A stretch of DNA of 17,134 bases from Acetivibrio sp964466645 (GTDB lineage: Bacteria > Bacillota > Clostridia > Acetivibrionales > Acetivibrionaceae): assembly GCA_964466645.1 (NCBI GenBank), contig CAYXPB010000091.1:1-17134 (forward strand), read 5' to 3'. Every line of letters begins with the position of its first letter. Position 1 is the stretch's first letter. The notes under the pieces were generated by a model that saw nothing but the letters and a program-made list of their open reading frames with translations, was not told where the DNA came from and made no database searches. A program made the translations under genes and the position numbers. Below are positions 1-10,000 of this stretch, piece by piece.

Positions 1-833
1 CAAGGGATGTAGTAAGCAGGAGCATATATAAAGTTTGTAATGAGATGGGTTTGAAGGTAGAAGGTAGAAATGAGGTATATCTTGATATTACTCATTTGCC
101 GAAACGTACTATTGACAATTCCTTAGATGAAGTTGTACAGACTTGTAGAAAATATCGTGCGTTGGATCCTCACAGTATGCCTATTCCTGTTTATCCCGGA
201 GTTCATTATTTTATGGGAGGGATTAAAACAGATGCCGAGCATAAGACAAATATACGAAGGGTATACGCAGCCGGGGAATGTTCTTCTCAGTACCACGGTG
301 CCAATCGTTTGGGTGGAAATTCAATGCTGGGGGCAATTTATGGAGGTATGGTTGCAGCGGAAATGAGTTGTGCTCAAGCAGATGTTTCAAATTATCAAAA
401 CAGGGAAAAAGCTTGTAAGGCATCCTTAATCAAGGCAAAACATAACTTGGCAAAATGGTCCGAACGAAATTTTAAATCATATTATACAAGCCTTGAAATA
501 AAAAATGAAATGGCTTCCATTATGAATGAAAGCATGGGAATATACCGTGATGGAAAGAATCTCGAAAAAGCATTGAATGCTATAAAAGACCTTTACAAAA
601 AATGTGAAATGATCAGTTCGAAGGAATGCTATTATGATTATGTAGCAACGCCTGCTATTGTATTAATGGCTCAGGCGATTATAAAATCGGCCCTTGCTCG
701 AAAAGAAAGCCGAGGTGCTCACCAAAGGTTAGATTTTCCAAAGACAAATGACTCTGAGTTTAGAAAGACTACTGTTGTCAGTTTAGGTCGAGATGATATA
801 AATGTTTGTTTTGAAGAAATAAAGGGGGATTAG
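1..833 (+). CDS. Succinate dehydrogenase/fumarate reductase-type flavoprotein subunit, 3' part
   Basis: The reading frame is open from the left edge (first complete codon at base 3), so this is the C-terminal ~276 residues of a longer protein. An internal ATG at 45 is not the true start. It matches the FAD-dependent subunit that interconverts succinate and fumarate. HYFMGG (from base 204) carries the conserved His, and HGANRLGGNS (294-323) carries the Arg that binds the dicarboxylate in this family. AAGECSSQ just before it belongs to the FAD-binding fold. The helical C-terminal domain follows (bases ~380-700). The Fe-S subunit gene starts one base after the stop, so the two are surely co-expressed. 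Retention of both dicarboxylate-contact residues suggests an active enzyme. Its position directly upstream of polyketide genes leaves open a role other than respiration. The FAD-linking N-terminus is outside the window. Confidence 0.9.
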   Translation, partial: RDVVSRSIYKVCNEMGLKVEGRNEVYLDITHLPKRTIDNSLDEVVQTCRKYRALDPHSMPIPVYPGVHYFMGGIKTDAEHKTNIRRVYAAGECSSQYHGANRLGGNSMLGAIYGGMVAAEMSCAQADVSNYQNREKACKASLIKAKHNLAKWSERNFKSYYTSLEIKNEMASIMNESMGIYRDGKNLEKALNAIKDLYKKCEMISSKECYYDYVATPAIVLMAQAIIKSALARKESRGAHQRLDFPKTNDSEFRKTTVVSLGRDDINVCFEEIKGD

Positions 834-834
834 T

Positions 835-1566
835 ATGAATCGATTAAATATCTGCTTTCATAGACAAGAAAACAAAGAATCAAAACAATATATTCAAGAT
901 TATGTATATGAGGGAAACTGTCATATTTCAGTACTTAATTTGATTGAGCATTTTAACAATCATCCTCCCCAAAATGATAAAACATGCGGATCTTTCCGCC
1001 CTATCAGTTATGAAAGTAGTTGTGAGCAGGGATTGTGTGGTGCATGTGCAATGGTTGTAAATGATACTCCTGTATTGGCTTGTCAAACTTTTTGTGATGA
1101 GATAGCAACAAAGGATGGAAGAATTACCATTGAACCCTTGAGTAAATTTCCTATAATATGTGATTTTATTGTTGATCGCAACGAAATGTTTGAGGCAATG
1201 AAAAGAATGAAGCTCTGGGTTGAAGGAAGTGCTAGGTTTTCAAAATCAACGTATTCATTACAGTATCAAGCATCCCAGTGCCTGCAATGTGGATGCTGCC
1301 TTGAAGTTTGTCCGAATTATGCAAAGGGTGATTTGTTTGCAGGAGCTGTTGGGGCTTTAAATGCCATGAATATTCTTAAACTAAATAGTAATAGTGAACA
1401 TAAGCAAGAAATAAAAAAAGAGTATAAAAACAAAGTATATAGTATATGTACCAAAATAGGTGCCTGCGAAAAGGTATGTCCGGCAAATCTGCCAACTATG
1501 ACACTAATGTCGGAAGCCAATCGCCTTTCCGTATGGAAACTATGGCAGTTAATTTGCGATAATTAA
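835..1566 (+). CDS. Succinate dehydrogenase/fumarate reductase-type iron-sulfur subunit
   Basis: A 243-residue protein of normal length for SdhB/FrdB. The N-terminal plant-type ferredoxin domain binds [2Fe-2S] through C63, C68, C71 and C83 (CEQGLCGAC then a later Cys). The C-terminal domain has C149-x2-C152-x2-C155-x3-C159-P for [4Fe-4S], and C205, C211 and C215-P, the pattern of the third, [3Fe-4S], cluster. In the family it passes electrons between the flavoprotein and a membrane quinone-binding subunit. No membrane subunit follows; in B. subtilis-type operons it precedes the flavoprotein gene, which would be off the left edge. A purine-rich AAAGGGGG (821-828) precedes the ATG at 835. The next gene is a polyketide synthase that starts only 37 bases after the stop, an unusual neighbour. 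Confidence 0.92.
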   Translation: MNRLNICFHRQENKESKQYIQDYVYEGNCHISVLNLIEHFNNHPPQNDKTCGSFRPISYESSCEQGLCGACAMVVNDTPVLACQTFCDEIATKDGRITIEPLSKFPIICDFIVDRNEMFEAMKRMKLWVEGSARFSKSTYSLQYQASQCLQCGCCLEVCPNYAKGDLFAGAVGALNAMNILKLNSNSEHKQEIKKEYKNKVYSICTKIGACEKVCPANLPTMTLMSEANRLSVWKLWQLICDN

Positions 1567-1603
1567 TTTATAATATGTATTTTAAATGGGGGGATTAATT
1601 TTT

Positions 1604-4600
1604 ATGAAACAGAAGGAGAATCTTATTGCAATTATAGGTATGGCTTGCAGATTTCCAGGAAGTTCCAACAGTGTTAAGCAATTCTGGAACAATTTAAAGA
1701 ATGGTAAAGATTGTGTTACGGATGTACCGGGAAATAGATGGAGTATAAATGAATTTTATCATCATAATAAAAAAATACCCGGTAAGTCTCACTCAAAATG
1801 TGGTGGTTTTATTGATAATTTTGATGAATTTGATGCACCATTCTTTGGAGTTAATACTAGGGAAGCAGAACAAATAGATCCTCAGCAGAGGCAGCTTCTG
1901 GAGATTACATGGGAGGCCTTTGAGGATGCTGATCTTAAGCCATGTGATTATGTTCGTTCCAGAACAGGAGTTTTTATTGGAGGTTTTACTCTTGATTATA
2001 AAATCTTGCAGTTTGCAGATACTGAAGGTATAGGAACGCACACTGCCGTAGGAAGTATGATGACAATGCTATCAAATCGCATATCGTATGTATTTGATTT
2101 TAGAGGGCCTTCTATGAGTATTGATACAGCATGTTCATCATCATTAGTATCTTTACATGAAGCTTGCCAGAGTTTAAAAAACAATGAGTGTGATATGGCT
2201 GTTGCAGGTGGAATGGAACTAATATATACCCCGGAATATTATATTGCGGAAAGCAAGGGAGGATTTCTTTCAGTAGATGGAAGGTGCAAAACTTTTGATG
2301 CACAGGCGAACGGATATGTTCGTGGTGAAGGTGGAGGTATTCTGATTTTAAAGAAGCTTGATGCGGCAATAAAGGACAAGAATAATATTTATGCTGTTAT
2401 ACGTGAAAGCATGGTAAATCAGGATGGCAAGACAGTGGGTATATCGGTTCCAAATGGTGAAGCGCAGAAAATGCTTCTTGAAGATGTTTATGGTAGGGCA
2501 GGGATTAAACCAAAAGATGTTCAATATGTTGAAGTTCACGGCACAGGAACTAGTGTGGGTGATCCTATTGAAGCTAATGTTGTTGCTGGCTTTTTTGGTG
2601 CTGAGCGTGATAGTTTAGAAGGTAAATGTATTATTTCATCTGTTAAGGCTAATATAGGGCATCTGGAGGCAGCATCAGGTATTGCCTCCATTATCAAGGC
2701 GGTATGCAGTATGCAGGAAAATATTATAGCACCTCATATAGGAATGAAGGAGCTAAATCCCAAAATTGACATTGATAAGTTAAGTATTAGGATTCCTGAA
2801 AGGTTAGAACCCTGGCCTAAGGATGGCAAAACTAAGATTGTTGGTGTTAACTCATTTGGATTTGGAGGAACTAATGCACATGTAATTCTACAAGAATATC
2901 ATGAAGAAGATGATGTTGAATGTAATGGAACTTTAGTTAATCCCAAACGGCCAAAAGTTTTAAACATTTCCGCAAAATCGGAATACTCACTGAAAAAAAT
3001 GGTGGAGAAATACACTCAACTTATGGAAAACACAGAAACATCTGTTGATACTATTTGCTATAATGTAGCGACAAAACGTGAAAAGCATAATGTAAATATA
3101 ACAGTAATAGGAGATACAAAAGAGGAATTAATTGAAAATTTATATAAATATACTTCTGGGCAGGAATGTAGCGGAGTACGTTGTAGGAACGAAAGTAAGG
3201 ATACACGTATAGTATTTGTTTTTACAGGAATGGGACCTCAATGGTATGCTATGGGGCGAGAACTTTATAACACAGATAGAGTATTTAAAGAGACTGTGTG
3301 CAAATTGGATAAGGAATTTTCTAAATACTTATCTTGGTCAATTGTTGATGAAATGATGCTTGATGAAGCAACTTCCCGTATTTCAAGAACAGATGTAGCT
3401 CAGCCTATGAATTTTGTAATACAGGTAGCTTTAAGTGAAATGTGGAAGAGCATGGGAATTGTACCTGATTTAATTATTGGACATAGCGTAGGAGAAGTGG
3501 CAGCGTTTTATGTTGCCGGTGTATATGACCTGGATGAAGCTATTAGGATATCCTATCTCAGAAGCAGATGTCAGTACAGGTTAACTGGTAAAGGTGGCAT
3601 GCTTGCTGTGGGGTTGTCTGAAGAGGAAGCTCAAAAATATATGAAAGGTATGGAAAACAGCGTTTCTATTGCTGCAATTAATAGTAATACAAGTGTAACA
3701 ATGGCTGGTGAAATTTCAAGTCTTGAGAATATTGCAACACAATTAGAAGAAAAGTTGATTTTTAATAGATTCTTAAACGTTAATATTCCTTATCATAGCA
3801 TTTTTATGAATGAGATTAAGGATGATTTTCTTGAATCAATAGGTGAATTGCATCCCCAAAAGAGCAAGGTTAGCTTGTATACAACTGCAGATGGAGAATT
3901 ATCAGACGGAACAAATCTGGATAAGTGGTATTGGTGGAAGAATATATCTCAGGCTGTTCATTTCTCGAAAGCAATAACAAGGATTATTGAAGCAGGGTAT
4001 ATCAATTTTGTTGAAGTGGGTCCACATCCTGTTCTTGCAAAATCTATCAAAGAAATTGCAGATGAGTTAAAATCTGATGCAATAATCGTAGCTTCTCTTA
4101 TAAGAAAGCAGCCCGAGATGCGTTGCATGTTTCAAGCGTATGCAGATCTAATAAATGCAGGATGTAATGTTGATCTGTCCAAGGTTTACAGCGGAACCTT
4201 TAAAACAATAAAATTGCCTATATATCAATGGGAGCATAAGAGATACTGGAAAGAACCGATGGAACATCAAAACAAGCGTCTTGGATTAAAAGATCATCCC
4301 CTGTTGGGATACAGGACTAATAGCGCAGTTCCTTTATGGGAAGCAGAGATAAATGATTACGAACTTCCTTTTGTAAAAGATCATCGCATCAATGGACAAG
4401 GCGTAATTGCTGGTGCACATTATATTGAAACGGCATTTCAGCTTTTAAAATCTCAGTGCGAAAAAAGTACGGACAATATATATGAAATTCTAGATATTAG
4501 GTTTTTGAAAGCAGTATTTTTAGATGAGAACAATGTGACACATATATCAATAAATTATGATAAACAGAATGGATTAATCAGGATTTTTAGCAATAATGTA

Positions 4601-7054
4601 GCGGATAGAAAAACATCGGTTCTCAATTTCGAGACAGCCGTGCGCCGTAGACAGATTTCAATGCCTGTAGAAAAATTCGATATTATACAATTACAAAAGA
4701 GATGCAGTATAGAAATGACCGGAAGCAAGTGTTATGAAGTTTTTAAAAATGCTGGGTTCGAGTATGGAACTGCTTTTCAGGGAATTAAGAACGCGTGGAT
4801 TGGTGAAAACGAAACATTATGCGAGTTATGCTCCTTAGAGGAGATTGGAAATAATGACTTTGATTCGGTGCTTCATCCGTCAATACTCGATGCATCTTTT
4901 CAGAGTATGATTTTAAATCAATATAAAGATGCGAACTGTATTCAAAAAGATGATTTAAAACTACCGATATCAATTGATAGAATAACAGTATATAGGAAAA
5001 GTTCAGCAAGATTATATGCGCATGCTTATTTGTTAAATAGTTCTGAACAGGAGATAGTTGGCGATATCACATTATTTGATGATGAGGGCAGTGTTGTTGC
5101 ACAGATTAAGGGATTTACTGCAAGAACACTTGAAAATGACAATGAGCACGCTGTATTAAGTGAAAGGGATTTGTATGACTGGTCGTACAGAGTTGAATGG
5201 AGAGAAAGAAATAATGTAGATGATGAACCTCTTTTAACACAAATTAATGAATGTGATGAATGGATTATTTTCTCTGACAGCAACGGAATAGGTGAGAAAG
5301 TAGCAGAGATGCTTCAAAATTCAGGAAGAGCATGCAGGCTAATTTACGGTAAATATCAAAATAAGAAAGAAAATTTAAACAGTATTTCGTTAGAAGATAA
5401 AAGTGCGTACGATGAAATTTGTAATGGACTTGAGAAAAATATTCATTATGGCATATTGTTTATGTGCGGATGTGATGTACAGTTTTATCAGCAGGATACA
5501 ACTATAAAGGATATTACTGATACAAAAACAATTATGCTTAATCCTATAAGGCATATTGTAAATACATTTAATGAAAGGAATATTAATTACCATATGTGGG
5601 TTGTTACTCAGAATGCTGTAGAAATCAACTATGAGGATAAAATAAATGTAAATCAGGCTCCCGCATTTGGAATGTGCCGTGTTATAGCTCAAAACGAATG
5701 TATAACTACATGGGGAGCGAATATTGACGTTGATGGTACTGAGGAAGCTCTTGAAATGTTGTGTTATGATTTAAAACATTTATCTCGAGAAAATGAAATT
5801 GCCTACAGGAAAGGAAAGAGATATACTTCAAGACTTATGCATATTCAGGATATGAGTGGGTTTGTACCTTTAATTCTTGACAAGAATAAGTACTATATTT
5901 TATCAGGAGGATTAGGATCATTAGGACAGATTACTGCAAACTGGCTGGTTGAAAAAGGTGCGTGTAATATTATTCTGCTTGGACGGTCTAAGGTATCACC
6001 TGAAAATCCTAAGGATGAACAGAAAAATATATTCCTTGATAATCTTGCAAAGAGGGGAGTCAACGTAAAATATATTTCCCTTGATATACAGGATGAGAAT
6101 GCTGTAAAAGAATTCATAACAAATTTGAAAAGGCAGGAAAATGCAGTTATCGGAGGAGTATTCCATATTGCTGGTGTGTTGCGTGATGAGTTAATTATGT
6201 CCATGACGCAGGAACAATTTGACGAGGTATATGACCCGAAATCGAAAGGTGCATGGAATTTGAGCAAATGTACATGGGATGAAAATCTGGATTTCTTTGT
6301 TACTTATTCATCAGCTGGGGCGGTGGTATCTTCGGTAGGACAAGTTAATTATGCAGCAGGCAATGCATTTATGGATGCACTTGCGTTTTATCGCCGTTCT
6401 ATTGGACAACCTGGGCAGAGTATTGGATGGGGTCCATGGGGAGTTGGTATGATTGAAGAGATGAAATTAACAGATTATTATAAGAATGTAAGAGGTATGG
6501 AGCCAATCTATTCGGGAACAGGTATGCAAGCGTTAGAGCGTGTTCTGGGGCAGAATGAAACTCATGTGGTTATATGTGGTACTGACTGGACCAAGGCATT
6601 GACCAATTATCCCGGCAAACCTCCTCTCTTTAATCATCTTGATACAGGATCTGAGAAAAATAAATCAGATGAAGACGAAGAAGATATATTGGATGCGCTT
6701 GCCTTAAAAGATAGTATGGAAGAACGGATTCAAAGGCTTGCAGATTTCTTTATTGATATTGTCTCAGAAATTACATATACATCTCGTGAACTGATTTATC
6801 TGGATGAACCATTGAATGTGATTGGAGTCGATTCCATTATTGCGAGCGAGATTAGAAATAAAATAAGTGAAAAATGCGGCATTACAATTGCTATTACCGA
6901 TATACTTGGGGGATTGAGTCTAAATAAAATAGCAAATAAGAGTTATGAGTTACTATTGCCTCAGATTGAAAGCAGACGAAATGAATATGAAAAACTGCTT
7001 AATGAATTGGAAAATATGAGTGATGAGGATGTTAAGAATAAGATTGGCAATTGA
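1604..7054 (+). CDS. Type I polyketide synthase, KS-AT-DH-KR-ACP (PKS1)
   Basis: A 1816-residue single-module synthase that extends an acyl chain and leaves an alpha,beta-unsaturated thioester. KS ~7-431 has active Cys177 (DTACSSS), His312 (VHGTGT) and His353 (NIGHLEA). AT ~536-817 has Ser628 in GHSVGE; its selectivity motif reads IPYH (728-731) rather than HAFH or YASH, so the extender unit is uncertain. DH ~895-1180 has His927 and Asp1096 (LDASFQ), but the HxxxGxxxxP Pro is Ala. A KR structural subdomain precedes the catalytic KR, which has GGLGSLG 1435-1441, Ser1570, Tyr1583 and Asp1528 in GVLRD, the B-type marker position. ACP phosphopantetheine Ser1744 (GVDSI). There is no enoylreductase domain. 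The ATG at 1604 is chosen over 1586 because the GGGGGG tract (1588-1593) is a good ribosome site for it. The tail (LLNELENMSDEDVKNKI) looks like a docking segment. KS style suggests possible iterative use, which is inference. Confidence 0.95.
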   Translation: MKQKENLIAIIGMACRFPGSSNSVKQFWNNLKNGKDCVTDVPGNRWSINEFYHHNKKIPGKSHSKCGGFIDNFDEFDAPFFGVNTREAEQIDPQQRQLLEITWEAFEDADLKPCDYVRSRTGVFIGGFTLDYKILQFADTEGIGTHTAVGSMMTMLSNRISYVFDFRGPSMSIDTACSSSLVSLHEACQSLKNNECDMAVAGGMELIYTPEYYIAESKGGFLSVDGRCKTFDAQANGYVRGEGGGILILKKLDAAIKDKNNIYAVIRESMVNQDGKTVGISVPNGEAQKMLLEDVYGRAGIKPKDVQYVEVHGTGTSVGDPIEANVVAGFFGAERDSLEGKCIISSVKANIGHLEAASGIASIIKAVCSMQENIIAPHIGMKELNPKIDIDKLSIRIPERLEPWPKDGKTKIVGVNSFGFGGTNAHVILQEYHEEDDVECNGTLVNPKRPKVLNISAKSEYSLKKMVEKYTQLMENTETSVDTICYNVATKREKHNVNITVIGDTKEELIENLYKYTSGQECSGVRCRNESKDTRIVFVFTGMGPQWYAMGRELYNTDRVFKETVCKLDKEFSKYLSWSIVDEMMLDEATSRISRTDVAQPMNFVIQVALSEMWKSMGIVPDLIIGHSVGEVAAFYVAGVYDLDEAIRISYLRSRCQYRLTGKGGMLAVGLSEEEAQKYMKGMENSVSIAAINSNTSVTMAGEISSLENIATQLEEKLIFNRFLNVNIPYHSIFMNEIKDDFLESIGELHPQKSKVSLYTTADGELSDGTNLDKWYWWKNISQAVHFSKAITRIIEAGYINFVEVGPHPVLAKSIKEIADELKSDAIIVASLIRKQPEMRCMFQAYADLINAGCNVDLSKVYSGTFKTIKLPIYQWEHKRYWKEPMEHQNKRLGLKDHPLLGYRTNSAVPLWEAEINDYELPFVKDHRINGQGVIAGAHYIETAFQLLKSQCEKSTDNIYEILDIRFLKAVFLDENNVTHISINYDKQNGLIRIFSNNVADRKTSVLNFETAVRRRQISMPVEKFDIIQLQKRCSIEMTGSKCYEVFKNAGFEYGTAFQGIKNAWIGENETLCELCSLEEIGNNDFDSVLHPSILDASFQSMILNQYKDANCIQKDDLKLPISIDRITVYRKSSARLYAHAYLLNSSEQEIVGDITLFDDEGSVVAQIKGFTARTLENDNEHAVLSERDLYDWSYRVEWRERNNVDDEPLLTQINECDEWIIFSDSNGIGEKVAEMLQNSGRACRLIYGKYQNKKENLNSISLEDKSAYDEICNGLEKNIHYGILFMCGCDVQFYQQDTTIKDITDTKTIMLNPIRHIVNTFNERNINYHMWVVTQNAVEINYEDKINVNQAPAFGMCRVIAQNECITTWGANIDVDGTEEALEMLCYDLKHLSRENEIAYRKGKRYTSRLMHIQDMSGFVPLILDKNKYYILSGGLGSLGQITANWLVEKGACNIILLGRSKVSPENPKDEQKNIFLDNLAKRGVNVKYISLDIQDENAVKEFITNLKRQENAVIGGVFHIAGVLRDELIMSMTQEQFDEVYDPKSKGAWNLSKCTWDENLDFFVTYSSAGAVVSSVGQVNYAAGNAFMDALAFYRRSIGQPGQSIGWGPWGVGMIEEMKLTDYYKNVRGMEPIYSGTGMQALERVLGQNETHVVICGTDWTKALTNYPGKPPLFNHLDTGSEKNKSDEDEEDILDALALKDSMEERIQRLADFFIDIVSEITYTSRELIYLDEPLNVIGVDSIIASEIRNKISEKCGITIAITDILGGLSLNKIANKSYELLLPQIESRRNEYEKLLNELENMSDEDVKNKIGN

Positions 7055-7082
7055 AATTTTATTATTTGAAAGGAATAGGGAC

Positions 7083-10000
7083 ATGAGAATTAATAGCGAA
7101 AACACATATAGAGATCTTGATATTGCTGTTATTGGAATGGATTGTAGATTTCCTGATGCCAGTAATTGTAGTGAATACTGGGAAAATCTTTGTACTGGGA
7201 AAAAATCAAGAACCGATTTATCAGATGAAGATCTTAGGAATGCAGGTGTTGCAGATAGTGTAATTAACAATCCTCATTACGTTAAGGCTGTATATAAGTT
7301 AGACAATGTGGATAAATTTGATGCTTCCTTTTTTGGCTTTACTCCGCAGGAAGCCAAACTTATGGATCCTCAGCAGCGTATTCTTTTAGAAGTTTCATGG
7401 AATGCTTTGGAAGATGCAGGATATGCCAATGATAGTTATGAAGGTCATATAGGTTTGTTTGTGGGAAAAAGCAGCAGTCAATATTTAATGAAGAACCTGT
7501 TTTCAAATTATGGCTCGAAGAAAATTGAAGAGATGCGACCTATATGGAATGGAAATGACATTACCTATACTGCAACAATGATATCATATAAATTAAATTT
7601 GACGGGTCCAAGTATATGTTTACAAAGTGCGTGTTCGACCTCCTTACTGGCAGTATCAATGGCATGCCAATCCTTGATCAATTATGAGTGCGATATGGCA
7701 TTGGCCGGTGGTTGTAGAATTGCTGTTCCTCAGAATACAGGATATATGTATTTGCCGGGTGAAGTGCTGTCCTCAGATGGCAATTGCCGCCCTTTTGATG
7801 CAAAGGCAAATGGAACTGTCACAGGAAGTGGAGCAGGAATTGTGGTGTTAAAAAGATTGTCTGAAGCTGTTCAGGATGGTGATCAAATTATAGCTGTCAT
7901 TAAAGGCAGTGCTGTAAATAATGATGGAAGCTTAAAGGTTGGATATGCTGCACCTAGCGTAAGTGGTGAACGAAGAGCTATTCGTTCCGCACAGTTGTTG
8001 AGTGAGGTGGATCCTGAAACAATAACCTATATTGAAACACACGGAACAGCAACAGAATTAGGTGATCCTATTGAAATACAGGCGTTGACTGAGGCCTTTG
8101 AATTATCTACAGATAAAAAACACTTTTGTACTCTGGGGGCGGTAAAAGCAAATATTGGACATCTGGATATTGCAGCAGGTATTGCAGGTTTTATAAAAAC
8201 TTGTCTGGTGTTAAAACATGGAGTCATTCCGCCAAACTGCAATTTTCAGGAACCAAACAAAAATATTGATTTTGTGAATACACCATTTTATATCAATAAG
8301 GATTTGATGAAATGGAGTCCCAATTGTGGTGTGAGAAGAGCAGGAGTAAGTTCTTTTGGAATTGGTGGCACAAATGTGCATGTTGTGCTGGAAGAAGCTA
8401 TTGATGAAAGAAAATCAGGTAATATGGAAAAGCCTCAACTTATGCTGCTTTCCGGAAGGACACATAAAGCTGTTGAGACTACGGCGGTGAATTTGTTAAA
8501 GAACTTAAAAAATAATGCTGATGTTGATTATAAAAATGCAGTGTATTCTATGAGTACGGGGCGGAAATCATTTCTGTTTAGAAGCTATCTTGTATGTGAT
8601 AGCCGAGAAGAGTGCATCAATAAACTGGACAAGGTCTCTGAATCGGTACATTGTTGCAACGATGATTTATCTGGCATTGTATTTATGTTCCCGGGACAGG
8701 GTTCTCAATATATTGGTATGGTCAGAGAACTTTATGAGAAAGTTGAATACTTTAAAAATGAAATAGATCACTGTTCAAACTTTTTAATGAAAATTATTGG
8801 TTATAACTTATGTGAAGTTTTATTTAAAAGTGAACCTAATGAAGAGAATCAAAAGTTTTTGTTAGAGACACAAAATACTCATGTTGCGTTATTTTCTGTC
8901 GAATATGCTTTAGCAAAGCTGTTAATGGAATTAGGAATTAAGCCGTCAGCTATGATAGGACATAGTTTAGGTGAATATGTTGCGGCATGTATCAGTGGAA
9001 CCTTGGATTTGGAGTCGGCACTTACTTTAGTTGCAGAGAGGGGAAGGATTATTCAAGGGCTTCCTAAGGGGGCAATGCTTTCTGTAAATCTTTGTGCTAA
9101 GGAAGCAGAAAAGTATTGCAATGAGCGTATATCTTTGGCAGTTGAAAATACAAGCAAGCTATCTGTCCTTTCGGGAGATATTGATGCGATAAATGAATTG
9201 GCAGAAAAAATTAATGGAGAGATTCAATGCCGGATTCTGCATACATCTCATGCATTTCATTCACATATGATGAATGCTGGTGCAGAACAGTTTAGAATTG
9301 CATTAAGAAAGGTTAAATTTAAGGAACCAAGTATACCTTATATATCTAATGTGACGGGGGACTGGATAAAAAAAGAAGATGTCATGGATACTGAATATTG
9401 GGTTAGTCATCTGGTTAAAACGGTTAGAATACGTGAGGGAGCTGAAAAATTTATTTACAGCAAAGAGAGATGTTTCTTTGAAGTGGGACCTGGAAACACA
9501 TTGACAATTTTTATGAGAAATAATCTCTATGGAGTAAATAATGCTTTGTTTTTTGATACTATAAATAATGCAAAGAACGCGGGAAATGATATGGCATATT
9601 TACTAAATACATTAGGTAAAGCATGGTTACATGGAATGAGTTTTAATGTTGATAGATTATTTAAAGAGGACAATTTAAAAAGAATATCTATTCCGACATA
9701 TCCATTTGAAAGAGAATCGTATTGGGTTGGTGAAGTGGTAACAAATCAAACTGAAGATACAAAAGTTCAACAAGAACATGAGGCAAATGATGGTGATAAA
9801 TTGCTTAATAATCGAATAAACTCTTTATCCCAATATGTTGCGCCAGATAATGAATTGGAAAAAACTCTTGCAAACATTCTTGAAGGAATAATGGGAATAC
9901 ATCCTATCGGGGTGACAGATGATTTTTTTGAGTTAGGAGGGCATTCTCTCATTGCATCACAGGTTATAGCAAGAATATGGGAAAATTTTGGTCTTGAATT

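Noticed and set aside
5160..5880. Possible enoylreductase domain between DH and KR of PKS1
   Set aside because: The stretch has no ER nucleotide-binding motif; it reads as the KR structural subdomain, so the synthase has no ER.
5893..6267. Minus-strand open frame of 124 codons opposite the PKS1 KR
   Set aside because: It is antisense to the conserved KR Rossmann region and has no recognisable domain or ribosome site.
7020..7082. ATG at 7020 as start of PKS2, overlapping PKS1
   Set aside because: The ATG at 7083 has a well-spaced GAAAGGA and leads directly into the KS; the extra 21 residues lie inside PKS1 coding sequence and show no docking-domain pattern.
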